DNA of 64,000 nt, taken from Halisarca cf. caerulea. Taxonomy: Eukaryota; Porifera; Demospongiae; Chondrillida; Halisarcidae. Under the pieces are notes generated by a model. It did no database searches. It saw only the letters and a list, made by a program, of their open reading frames with translations, and had not been told where the DNA came from. Below, one piece after another: positions 27,301 to 39,329 of this stretch. Each line of letters opens with the position of its first letter. Position 1 is the first letter of the stretch. The DNA lies in assembly GCA_963170055.1 (NCBI GenBank), contig CAUJGJ010000129.1, positions 819,701-883,700 on the forward strand. Direction: 5' to 3'. The position numbers and the translations under genes are program-made.

Positions 27301-29550
27301 TGAAAGTTACTAAGTTCACTTTTTAAGATATTTGCAACTTTGGCAATTTTATTCTTATGATAAAATTAAAATTAGCAAGGTTAACATTTTTAAAAGACCT
27401 TGGAATAATTGTTGAAGCTGAAATTTACATTAAATGAAAGTTACTAAGTTCACTTTTTAAGATATTGGCAACTTTGGCAATTTTATTCTTATGATAAAAT
27501 TAAAATTAGCAACGTTAACATTTTAAAGAGACCTTGGAATAATTGTTCAAGTTGAAATTTGCTTTAAATGTAAGTTACTAAGTTCACTTTTTAAGATATT
27601 TGCAACTTTGGCAATTTTATTCTTATGATAAAATTAAAATTAGCAAGGTTAACATTTTAAAGAGACCTTGGAATAATTGTTCAAGTTGAAATTTGCTTTA
27701 AATGAAAGTTACTAAGTTCACTTTTTAAGATATTTGCAACTTTGGCAATTTTATTCTTATGATAAAATTAAAATTAGCAACGTTAACATTTTGAAGAGAC
27801 CTTGGAATAATTGTTCAAGTTGAAATTTGCTTTAAATGAAAGTTACTAAGTTCACTTTTTAAGATATTTGCAACTTTGGCAATTTTATTCTTATGATAAA
27901 ATTAGCAACGTTAACATTTTGAAGAGACCTTGGAATAATTGTTCAAGTTGAAATTTGCTTTAAATGAAAGTTACTAAGTTCACTTTTTAAGATATTTGCA
28001 ACTTTGGCAATTTTATTCTTATGATAAAATTAAAATTAGCAAGGTTAATAATTTAAAGAGACCTTGGAATAATTGTTCAAGTTGAAATTTGCTTTAAATG
28101 AAAGTTACTAAGTTCACTTTTTAAGATATTTGCAACTTTGGCAATTTTATTCTTATGATAAAATTAAAATTAGCAACGTTAACATTTTAAAGAGACCTTG
28201 GAATAATTGTTCAAGTTGAAATTTGCTTTAAATGAAAGTTACTAAGTTCACTTTTTAAGATATTTGCAACTTTGGCAATTTTTTTCTTATGATAAAATTA
28301 AAATTAGCAACGTTAAATTTGTAAAGAGACCTTGGAATATTTTTCAAGTTGAAATTTGCTTTAAATGAAAGTTACTAAGTTCACTTTTTAAGATATTTGC
28401 AACTTTGGCAATTTTATTCTTATGATAAAATTAAAATTAGCAAGGTTAACATTTTAAAGAGACCTTGGAATAATTGTTCAAGTTGAAATTTGCTTTAAAT
28501 GAAAGTTACTAAGTTCACTTTTTAAGATATTTGCAACTTTGGCAATTTTATTCTTATGATAAAATTAAAATTAGCAAGGTTAACATTTTAAAGAGACCTT
28601 GGAATAATTGTTCAAGTTGAAATTTGCTTTAAATGAAAGTTACTAAGTTCACTTTTTAAGATATTTGCAACTTTGGCAAATTTATTCTTATGATAAAATT
28701 AATATTAGCAACGTTAACATTTTAAAGAGACCTTGGAATAATTGTTCAAGTTGAAATTTGCTTTAAATGAAAGTTACTAAGTTCACTTTTTAAGATATTT
28801 GCAACTTTGGCAATTTTTTTCTTATGATAAAATTAAAATTAGCAACGTTAAATTTGTAAAGAGACCTTGGAATATTTGTTCAAGTTGAAATTTGCTTTAA
28901 ATGAAAGTTACTAAGTTCACTTTTTAAGATATTTGCAACTTTGGCAATTTTATTCTTATGATAAAATTAAAATTAGCAACGTTAAATTTGTAAAGAGACC
29001 TTGGAATATTTGTTCAAGTTGAAATTTGCTTTAAATGAAAGTTACTAAGTTCACTTTTTAAGATATTTGCAACTTTGGCAATTTTATTCTTATGATAAAA
29101 TTAAAATTAGCAAGGTTAACATTTTAAAGAGACCTTGGAATAATTGTTCAAGTTGAAATTTGCTTTAAATGAAAGTTACTAAGTTCACTTTTTAAGATAT
29201 TTGCAACTTTGGCAATTTTTTTCTTATGATAAAATTAAAATTAGCAACGTTAACATTTTAAAGAGACCTTGGAATAATTGTTCAAGTTGAAATTTGCTTT
29301 AAATGAAAGTTACTAAGTTCACTTTTTAAGATATTTGCAACTTTGGCAATTTTATTCTTATGATAAAATTAAAATTAGCAAGGTTAACATTTTAAAGAGA
29401 CCTTGGAATAATTGTTCAAGTTGAAATTTGCTTTAAATGAAAGTTACTAAGTTCACTTTTTAAGATATTTGCAACTTTGGCAATTTTATTCTTATGATAA
29501 AATTAAAATTAGCAACGTTAACATTTTGAAGAGACCTTGGAATAATTGTT

Positions 29551-31163
29551 CCAGTTGAAATTTGCTTTAAATGAAAGTTACTAAGTTCACTTTTTAAGAT
29601 ATTTGCAACTTTGGCAATTTTATTCTTATGATAAAATTAAAATTAGCAACGTTAACATTTTGAAGAGACCTTGGAATAATTGTTCAAGTTGAAATTTGCT
29701 TTAAATGAAAGTTACTAAGTTCACTTTTTAAGATATTTGCAACTTTGGCAATTTTATTCTTATGATAAAATTAAAATTTGCAAGGTTAACATTTTAAAGA
29801 GACCTTGGAATAATTGTTCAAGTTGAAATTTGCTTTAAATGAAAGTTACTAAGTTCACTTTTTAAGATATTTGCAACTTTGGCAATTTTATTCTTATGAT
29901 AAAATTAAAATTAGCAAGGTTAACATTTTAAAGAGACCTTGGAATAATTGTTCAAGTTGAAATTTGCTTTAAATGAAAGTTACTAAGTTCACTTTTTAAG
30001 ATATTTGCAACTTTGGCAATTTTATTCTTATGATAAAATTAAAATTAGCAAGGTTAACATTTTAAAGAGACCTTGGAATAATTGTTCAAGTTGAAATTTG
30101 CTTTAAATGAAAGTTACTTAGTTCACTTTTTAAGATATTTTCAACTTTGGCAATTTTATTCTTATGATAAAATTAAAATTAGCAAGGTTAACATTTTAAA
30201 GAGACCTTGGAATAATTGTTCAAGTTGAAATTTGCTTTAAATGAAAGTTACTAAGTTCACTTTTTAAGATATTTGCAACTTTGGCAATTTTATTCTTATG
30301 ATAAAATTAAAATTAGCAAGGTTAACATTTTAAAGAGACCTTGGAATAATTGTTCAAGTTGAAATTTGCTTTAAATGAAAGTTACTAAGTTCACTTTTTA
30401 AGATATTTGCAACTTTGGCAATTTTTTTCTTATGATAAAATTAAAATTAGCAACGTTAACATTTTAAAGAGACCTTGGAATAATTGTTCAAGTTGAAATT
30501 TGCTTTAAATGAAAGTTACTAAGTTCACTTTTTAAGATATTTGCAACTTTGGCAATTTTATTCTTATGATAAAATTAAAATTAGCAAGGTTAACATTTTA
30601 AAGAGACCTTGGAATAATTGTTCAAGTTGAAATTTGCTTTAAATGAAAGTTACTAAGTTCACTTTTTAAGATATTTGCAACTTTGGCAATTTTATTCTTA
30701 TGATAAAATTAAAATTAGCAACGTTAACATTTTGAAGAGACCTTGGAATAATTGTTCCAGTTGAAATTTGCTTTAAATGAAAGTTACTAAGTTCACTTTT
30801 TAAGATATTTGCAACTTTGGCAATTTTATTCTTATGATAAAATTAAAATTAGCAACGTTAACATTTTGAAGAGACCTTGGAATAATTGTTCAAGTTGAAA
30901 TTTGCTTTAAATGAAAGTTACTAAGTTCACTTTTTAAGATATTTGCAACTTTGGCAATTTTATTCTTATGATAAAATTAAAATTAGCAAGGTTAACATTT
31001 TAAAGAGACCTTGGAATAATTGTTCAAGTTGAAATTTGCTTTAAATGAAAGTTACTAAGTTCACTTTTTAAGATATTTGCAACTTTGGCAATTTTATTCT
31101 TATGATAAAATTAAAATTAGCAACGTTAACATTTTGAAGAGACCTTGGAATAATTGTTCCAGT
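29551..31163 (+). repeat. 9- and 3-monomer spacings marked by the GTTCCAG variant
   Basis: The CCAG variant at unit positions 97-98, coupled with TTTTGAAGAG just upstream, occurs at 29,551, 30,757 and 31,159, with offsets 1,206 (9 units) and 402 (3 units). It recurs at 31,963, a further 804 bp (6 units). The same linked pair of changes reappears from about 39,520 onward. Linkage of two changes within a single monomer shows they belong to one monomer subtype that was copied many times. Confidence 0.75.
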
Positions 31164-31799
31164 TGAAATTTGCTTTAAATGAAAGTTACTAAGTTCACTT
31201 TTTAAGATATTTGCAACTTTGGCAATTTTATTCTTATGATAAAATTAAAATTAGCAACGTTAACATTTTGAAGAAACCTTGGAATAATTGTTCAAGTTGA
31301 AATTTGCTTTAAATGAAAGTTACTAAGTTCACTTTTTAAGATATTTGCAACTTTGGCAATTTTATTCTTATGATAAAATTAAAATTTGCAAGGTTAACAT
31401 TTTAAAGAGACCTTGGAATAATTGTTCAAGTTGAAATTTGCTTTAAATGAAAGTTACTAAGTTCACTTTTTAAGATATTTGCAACTTTGGCAATTTTATT
31501 CTTATGATAAAATTAAAATTAGCAAGGTTAACATTTTAAAGAGACCTTGGAATAATTGTTCAAGTTGAAATTTGCTTTAAATGAAAGTTACTAAGTTCAC
31601 TTTTTAAGATATTTGCAACTTTGGCAATTTTATTCTTATGATAAAATTAAAATTAGCAAGGTTAACATTTTAAAGAGACCTTGGAATAATTGTTCAAGTT
31701 GAAATTTGCTTTAAATGAAAGTTACTTAGTTCACTTTTTAAGATATTTGCAACTTTGGCAATTTTATTCTTATGATAAAATTAAAATTAGCAAGGTTAA

Positions 31800-32870
31800 C
31801 ATTTTAAAGAGACCTTGGAATAATTGTTAAAGTTGAAATTTGCTTTAAATGAAAGTTACTAAGTGCACTTTTTAAGATATTTGCAACTTTGGCAATTTCA
31901 TTCTTATGATAAAATTAAAATTAGCAACGTTAACATTTTGAAGAGACCTTGGAATAATTGTTCCAGTTGAAATTTGCTTTAAATGAAAGTTACTAAGTTC
32001 ACTTTTTAAGATATTGGCAACTTTGGCAATTCTATTCTTATGATAAAATTAAAATTAGCAAGGTTAACATTTTAAAGAGACCTTGGAATAATTGTTGAAG
32101 CTGAAATTTACATTAAATGAAAGTTACTAAGTTCACTTTTTAAGATATTGGCAACTTTGGCAATTTTATTCTTATGATAAAATTAAAATTAGCAACGTTA
32201 ACATTTTAAAGAGACCTTGGAATAATTGTTCAAGTTGAAATTTGCTTTAAATGTAAGTTACTAAGTTCACTTTTTAAGATATTTGCAACTTTGGCAATTT
32301 TATTCTTATGATAAAATTAAAATTAGCAAGGTTAACATTTTAAAGAGACCTTGGAATAATTGTTAAAGTTGAAATTTGCTTTAAATGAAAGTTACTAAGT
32401 GCACTTTTTAAGATATTTGCAACTTTGGCAATTTCATTCTTATGATAAAATTAAAATTAGCAACGTTAACATTTTGAAGAGACCTTGGAATAATTGTTCC
32501 AGTTGAAATTTGCTTTAAATGAAAGTTACTAAGTTCACTTTTTAAGATATTGGCAACTTTGGCAATTCTATTCTTATGATAAAATTAAAATTAGCAAGGT
32601 TAACATTTTAAAGAGACCTTGGAATAATTGTTGAAGCTGAAATTTACATTAAATGAAAGTTACTAAGTTCACTTTTTAAGATATTGGCAACTTTGGCAAT
32701 TTTATTCTTATGATAAAATTAAAATTAGCAACGTTAACATTTTAAAGAGACCTTGGAATAATTGTTCAAGTTGAAATTTGCTTTAAATGTAAGTTACTAA
32801 GTTCACTTTTTAAGATATTTGCAACTTTGGCAATTTTATTCTTATGATAAAATTAAAATTAGCAAGGTTA
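31800..32870 (+). repeat. 4-monomer tandem duplication, 536 bp, two copies
   Basis: AAGTGCACTTT at 31,863 and 32,399, ATTTCATTC near 31,907 and 32,443, AATTCTATTC near 32,029 and 32,565, GTTGAAGCTG at 32,094 and 32,630, and ATGTAAG downstream all repeat at 536 bp. These markers are unique to the pair or nearly so. The two copies run about 31,800-32,335 and 32,336-32,870 and look nearly identical. This is the shortest clear higher-order duplication in the middle of the array. Confidence 0.88.
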
Positions 32871-34839
32871 ACATTTTAAAGAGACCTTGGAATATTTGTT
32901 CAAGTTGAAATTTGCTTTAAATGAAAGTTACTAAGTTCACTTTTTAAGATATTTGCAACTTTGGCAATTTTATTCTTATGATAAAATTAATATTAGCAAC
33001 GTTAACATTTTGAAGAGACCTTGGAATAATTGTTCCAGTTGAAATTTGCTTTAAATGAAAGTTACTAAGTTCACTTTTTAAGATATTTGCAACTTTGGCA
33101 ATTTTATTCTTATGATAAAATTAAAATTAGCAACTTTAACATTTTGAAGAGACCTTGGAATAATTGTTCAAGTTGAAATTTGCTTTAAATGAAAGTTACT
33201 AAGTTCACTTTTTAAGATATTTGCAACTTTGGCAATTTTATTCTTATGATAAAATTAAAATTAGCAAGGTTAACATTTTTAAAAGACCTTGGAATAATTG
33301 TTGAAGCTGAAATTTACATTAAATGAAAGTTACTAAGTTCACTTTTTAAGATATTGGCAACTTTGGCAATTTTATTCTTATGATAAAATTAAAATTAGCA
33401 ACGTTAACATTTTAAAGAGACCTTGGAATAATTGTTCAAGTTGAAATTTGCTTTAAATGTAAGTTACTAAGTTCACTTTTTAAGATATTTGCAACTTTGG
33501 CAATTTTATTCTTATGATAAAATTAAAATTAGCAAGGTTAACATTTTAAAGAGACCTTGGAATATTTGTTCAAGTTGAAATTTGCTTTAAATGAAAGTTA
33601 CTAAGTTCACTTTTTAAGATATTTGCAACTTTGGCAATTTTATTCTTATGATAAAATTAAAATTAGCAACGTTAACATTTTGAAGAGACCTTGGAATAAT
33701 TGTTCCAGTTGAAATTTGCTTTAAATGAAAGTTACTAAGTTCACTTTTTAAGATATTTGCAACTTTGGCAATTTTATTCTTATGATAAAATTAAAATTAG
33801 CAACGTTAACATTTTGAAGAGACCTTGGAATAATTGTTCAAGTTGAAATTTGCTTTAAATGAAAGTTACTAAGTTCACTTTTTAAGATATTTGCAACTTT
33901 GGCAATTTTATTCTTATGATAAGATTAAAATTAGCAAGGTTAATAATTTAAAGAGACCTTGGAATAATTGTTCAAGTTGAAATTTGCTTTAAATGAAAGT
34001 TACTAAGTTCACTTTTTAAGATATTTGCAACTTTGGCAATTTTATTCTTATGATAAAATTAAAATTAGCAAGGTTAACATTTTAAAGAGACCTTGGAATA
34101 ATTGTTCAAGTTGAAATTTGCTTTAAATGAAAGTTACTAAGTTCACTTTTTAAGATATTTGCAACTTTGGCAATTTTATTCTTATGATAAAATTAAAATT
34201 AGCAACGTTAACATTTTAAAGAGACCTTGGAATAATTGTTCAAGTTGAAATTTGCTTTAAATGAAAGTTACTAAGTTCACTTTTTAAGATATTTGCAACT
34301 TTGGCAATTTTTTTCTTATGATAAAATTAAAATTAGCAACGTTAAATTTGTAAAGAGACCTTGGAATATTTGTTCAAGTTGAAATTTGCTTTAAATGAAA
34401 GTTACTAAGTTCACTTTTTAAGATATTTGCAACTTTGGCAATTTTATTCTTATGATAAAATTAAAATTAGCAAGGTTAACATTTTAAAGAGACCTTGGAA
34501 TAATTGTTCAGGTTGAAATTTGCTTTAAATGAAAGTTACTAAGTTCACTTTTTAAGATATTTGCAACTTTGGCAATTTTATTCTTATGATAAAATTAAAA
34601 TTAGCAAGGTTAACATTTTAAAGAGACCTTGGAATAATTGTTCAAGTTGAAATTTGCTTTAAATGAAAGTTACTAAGTTCACTTTTTAAGATATTTGCAA
34701 CTTTGGCAATTTTATTCTTATGATAAAATTAAAATTAGCAAGGATAACATTTTAAAGAGACCTTGGAATAATTGTTCAAGTTGAAATTTGCTTTAAATGA
34801 AAGTTACTAAGTTCACTTTTTAAGATATTTGCAACTTTG

Positions 34840-37800
34840 GCAATTTTATTCTTATGATAAAATTAGCAAGGTTAACATTTTAAAGAGACCTTGGAATAAT
34901 TGTTCAAGTTGAAATTTGCTTTAAATGAAAGTTACTAAGTTCACTTTTTAAGATATTTGCAACTTTGGCAATTTTATTCTTATGATAAAATTAAAATTAG
35001 CAAGGTTAACATTTTAAAGAGACCTTGGAATAATTGTTCAAGTTGAAATTTGCTTTAAATGAAAGTTACTAAGTTCACTTTTTAAGATATTTGCAACTTT
35101 GGCAATTTTATTCTTATGATAAAATTAGCAAGGTTAACATTTTAAAGAGACCTTGGAATAATTGTTCAAGTTGAAATTTGCTTTAAATGAAAGTTACTAA
35201 GTTCACTTTTTAAGATATTTGCAACTTTGGCAATTTTATTCTTATGATAAAATTAAAATTAGCAAGGTTAATAATTTAGAGAGACCTTGGAATAATTGTT
35301 CAGGTTGAAATTTGCTTTAAATGAAAGTTACTAAGTTCACTTTTTAAGATATTTGCAACTTTGGCAATTTTATTCTTATGATAAAACTAAAATTAGCAAG
35401 GTTAACATTTTAAAGAGACCTTGGAATAATTGTTCAAGTTGAAATTTGCTTTAAATGAAAGTTACTAAGTTCACTTTTTAAGATATTTGCAACTTTGGCA
35501 ATTTTATTCTTATGATAAAATTAAAATTAGCAAGGTTAACATTTTCAAAGAGACCTTGGAATAATTGTTCAAGTTTAAATTTGCTTTAAATGAAAGTTAC
35601 TAAGTTCACTTTTTAAGATATTTGCAACTTTGGCAATTTTATTCTTATGATAAAATTAGCAAGGTTAACATTTTAAAGAGACCTTGGAATAATTGTTCAA
35701 GTTGAAATTTGTTTTAAATGAAAGTTACTAAGTTCACTTTTTAAGATATTTGCAACTTTGGCAATTTTATTCTTATGATAAAATTAAAATTAGCAAGGTT
35801 AACATTTTAAAGAGACCTTGGAATAATTGTTCAAGTTGAAATTTGCTTTAAATGAAAGTTACTAAGTTCACTTTTTAAGATATTTGCAACTTTGGCAATT
35901 TTATTCTTATGATAAAATTAAAATTAGCAAGGTTAACATTTTAAAGAGACCTTGGAATAATTGTTCAGGTTGAAATTTGCTTTAAATGAAAGTTACTAAG
36001 TTCACTTTTTAAGATATTTGCAACTTTGGCAATTTTATTCTTATGATAAAATTAAAATTAGCAAGGTTAACATTTTAAAGAGACCTTGGAATAATTGTTC
36101 AAGTTGAAATTTGCTTTAAATGAAAGTTACTAAGTTCACTTTTTAAGATATTTGCAACTTTGGCAATTTTATTCTTATGATAAAATTAAAATTAGCAAGG
36201 ATAACATTTTAAAGAGACCTTGGAATAATTGTTCAAGTTGAAATTTGCTTTAAATGAAAGTTACTAAGTTCACTTTTTAAGATATTTGCAACTTTGGCAA
36301 TTTTATTCTTATGATAAAATTAGCAAGGTTAACATTTTAAAGAGACCTTGGAATAATTGTTCAAGTTGAAATTTGCTTTAAATGAAAGTTACTAAGTTCA
36401 CTTTTTAAGATATTTGCAACTTTGGCAATTTTATTCTTATGATAAAATTAAAATTAGCAAGGTTAACATTTTAAAGAGACCTTGGAATAATTGTTCAAGT
36501 TGAAATTTGCTTTAAATGAAAGTTACTAAGTTCACTTTTTAAGATATTTGCAACTTTGGCAATTTTATTCTTATGATAAAATTAGCAAGGTTAACATTTT
36601 AAAGAGACCTTGGAATAATTGTTCAAGTTGAAATTTGCTTTAAATGAAAGTTACTAAGTTCACTTTTTAAGATATTTGCAACTTTGGCAATTTTATTCTT
36701 ATGATAAAATTAAAATTAGCAAGGTTAATAATTTAGAGAGACCTTGGAATAATTGTTCAGGTTGAAATTTGCTTTAAATGAAAGTTACTAAGTTCACTTT
36801 TTAAGATATTTGCAACTTTGGCAATTTTATTCTTATGATAAAACTAAAATTAGCAAGGTTAACATTTTAAAGAGACCTTGGAATAATTGTTCAAGTTGAA
36901 ATTTGCTTTAAATGAAAGTTACTAAGTTCACTTTTTAAGATATTTGCAACTTTGGCAATTTTATTCTTATGATAAAATTAAAATTAGCAAGGTTAACATT
37001 TTCAAAGAGACCTTGGAATAATTGTTCAAGTTGAAATTTGCTTTAAATGAAAGTTACTAAGTTCACTTTTTAAGATATTTGCAACTTTGGCAATTTTATT
37101 CTTATGATAAAATTAGCAAGGTTAACATTTTAAAGAGACCTTGGAATAATTGTTCAAGTTGAAATTTGTTTTAAATGAAAGTTACTAAGTTCACTTTTTA
37201 AGATATTTGCAACTTTGGCAATTTTATTCTTATGATAAAATTAAAATTAGCAAGGTTAACATTTTAAAGAGACCTTGGAATAATTGTTCAAGTTGAAATT
37301 TGCTTTAAATGAAAGTTACTAAGTTCACTTTTTAAGATATTTGCAACTTTGGCAATTTTATTCTTATGATAAAATTAGCAAGGTTAACATTTTAAAGAGA
37401 CCTTGGAATAATTGTTCAAGTTGAAATTTGCTTTAAATGAAAGTTACTAAGTTCACTTTTTAAGATATTTGCAACTTTGGCAATTTTATTCTTATGATAA
37501 AATTAAAATTAGCAAGGTTAACATTTTAAAGAGACCTTGGAATATTTGTTCAAGTTGAAATTTGCTTTAAATGAAAGTTACTAAGTTCACTTTTTAAGAT
37601 ATTTGCAACTTTGGCAATTTTATTCTTATGATAAAATTAAAATTAGCAAGGTTAATAATTTAGAGAGACCTTGGAATAATTGTTCAGGTTGAAATTTGCT
37701 TTAAATGAAAGTTACTAAGTTCACTTTTTAAGATATTTGCAACTTTGGCAATTTTATTCTTATGATAAAACTAAAATTAGCAAGGTTAACATTTTAAAGA

Positions 37801-38710
37801 GACCTTGGAATAATTGTTCAAGTTGAAATTTGCTTTAAATGAAAGTTACTAAGTTCACTTTTTAAGATATTTGCAACTTTGGCAATTTTATTCTTATGAT
37901 AAAATTAAAATTAGCAAGGTTAACATTTTCAAAGAGACCTTGGAATAATTGTTCAAGTTGAAATTTGCTTTAAATGAAAGTTACTAAGTTCACTTTTTAA
38001 GATATTTGCAACTTTGGCAATTTTATTCTTATGATAAAATTAGCAAGGTTAACATTTTAAAGAGACCTTGGAATAATTGTTCAAGTTGAAATTTGTTTTA
38101 AATGAAAGTTACTAAGTTCACTTTTTAAGATATTTGCAACTTTGGCAATTTTATTCTTATGATAAAATTAAAATTAGCAACGTTAACATTTTAAAGAGAC
38201 CTTGGAATAATTGTTCAAGTTGAAATTTGCTTTAAATGAAAGTTACTAAGTTCACTTTTTAAGATATTTGCAACTTTGGCAATTTTATTCTTATGATAAA
38301 ATTAGCAAGGTTAACATTTTAAAGAGACCTTGGAATAATTGTTCAAGTTGAAATTTGCTTTAAATGAAAGTTACTAAGTTCACTTTTTAAGATATTTGCA
38401 ACTTTGGCAATTTTATTCTTATGATAAAATTAAAATTAGCAACGTTAACATTTTAAAGAGACCTTGGAATAATTGTTCAAGTTGAAATTTGCTTTAAATG
38501 AAAGTTACTAAGTTCACTTTTTAAGATATTTGCAACTTTGGCAATTTTATTCTTATGATAAAATTAAAATTAGCAACGTTAACATTTTAAAGAGACCTTG
38601 GAATATTTGTTCAAGTTGAAATTTGCTTTAAATGAAAGTTACTAAGTTCACTTTTTAAGATATTTGCAACTTTGGCAATTTTATTCTTATGATAAAATTA
38701 AAATTAGCAA
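34840..38710 (+). repeat. Higher-order repeat rich in short monomers (1,457, 927, 1,061 bp)
   Basis: A marker GGTTAATAATTTAGAG starts at 35,266, 36,723 and 37,650, and a form with one A missing starts at 38,711. Each is followed in order by CAGGTTG (lost in the last), ATAAAACTAAAATT and ATTTTCAAAGAG (one inserted C, at about 35,546, 37,003 and 37,930), then a short monomer with TTTGTTTTAAATG. Periods are 1,457 (11 units), 927 (7 units) and 1,061 (8 units), all explained by six-base deletions plus the inserted base. Nine of the 19 short monomers lie between 34,855 and 38,300. The shift from 11 to 7 monomers is a change in copy length between neighbouring duplicates. Confidence 0.87.
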
Positions 38711-39329
38711 GGTTATAATTTAGAGAGACCTTGGAATAATTGTTCAAGTTGAAATTTGCTTTAAATGAAAGTTACTAAGTTCACTTTTTAAGATATTTGC
38801 AACTTTGGCAATTTTATTCTTATGATAAAATTAAAATTAGCAAGGTTAACATTTTAAAGAGACCTTGGAATAATTGTTCAAGTTGAAATTTGCTTTAAAT
38901 GAAAGTTACTAAGTTCACTTTTTAAGATATTTGCAACTTTGGCAATTTTATTCTTATGATAAAATTAAAATTAGCAACGTTAACATTTTAAAGAGACCTT
39001 GGAATAATTGTTCAAGTTGAAATTTGCTTTAAATGAAAGTTACTAAGTTCACTTTTTAAGATATTTGCAACTTTGGCAATTTTATTCTTATGATAAAATT
39101 AAAATTAGCAACGTTAACATTTTAAAGAGACCTTGGAATAATTGTTCAAGTTGAAATTTGCTTTAAATGAAAGTTACTAATTTCACATTTTAAGATATTT
39201 GCAACTTTGGCAATTTTATTCTTATGATAAAATTAAAATTAGCAAGGTTAATATTTTAAAGAGACCTTGGAATAATTGTTCAAGTTGAAATTTGCTTTAA
39301 ATGAAAGTTACTAAGTTCACTTTTTAAGA

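Larger units (their letters stand above)
27361..34500 (+). repeat. Paired distant segments, 44-45 monomers apart
   Basis: A distinctive run of variants occurs twice: AACATTTTTAAAAGACC with GTTGAAGCTGAAATTTACAT, then GATATTGGCAAC, then AATGTAAGTTAC. It starts at 27,411 and 33,300 for the GTTGAAGCTG string, an offset of 5,889 = 44 units minus 7. Further along, GTTAAATTTG at 28,312 and 34,341 gives 6,029 = 45 units minus 1. The difference is one monomer plus the six-base deletion near 27,895. Between the pair lie other copies of the marker at 32,094 and 32,630. A segment of 1 kb or more was therefore duplicated, or the intervening 6 kb was inserted by expansion. Confidence 0.78.
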
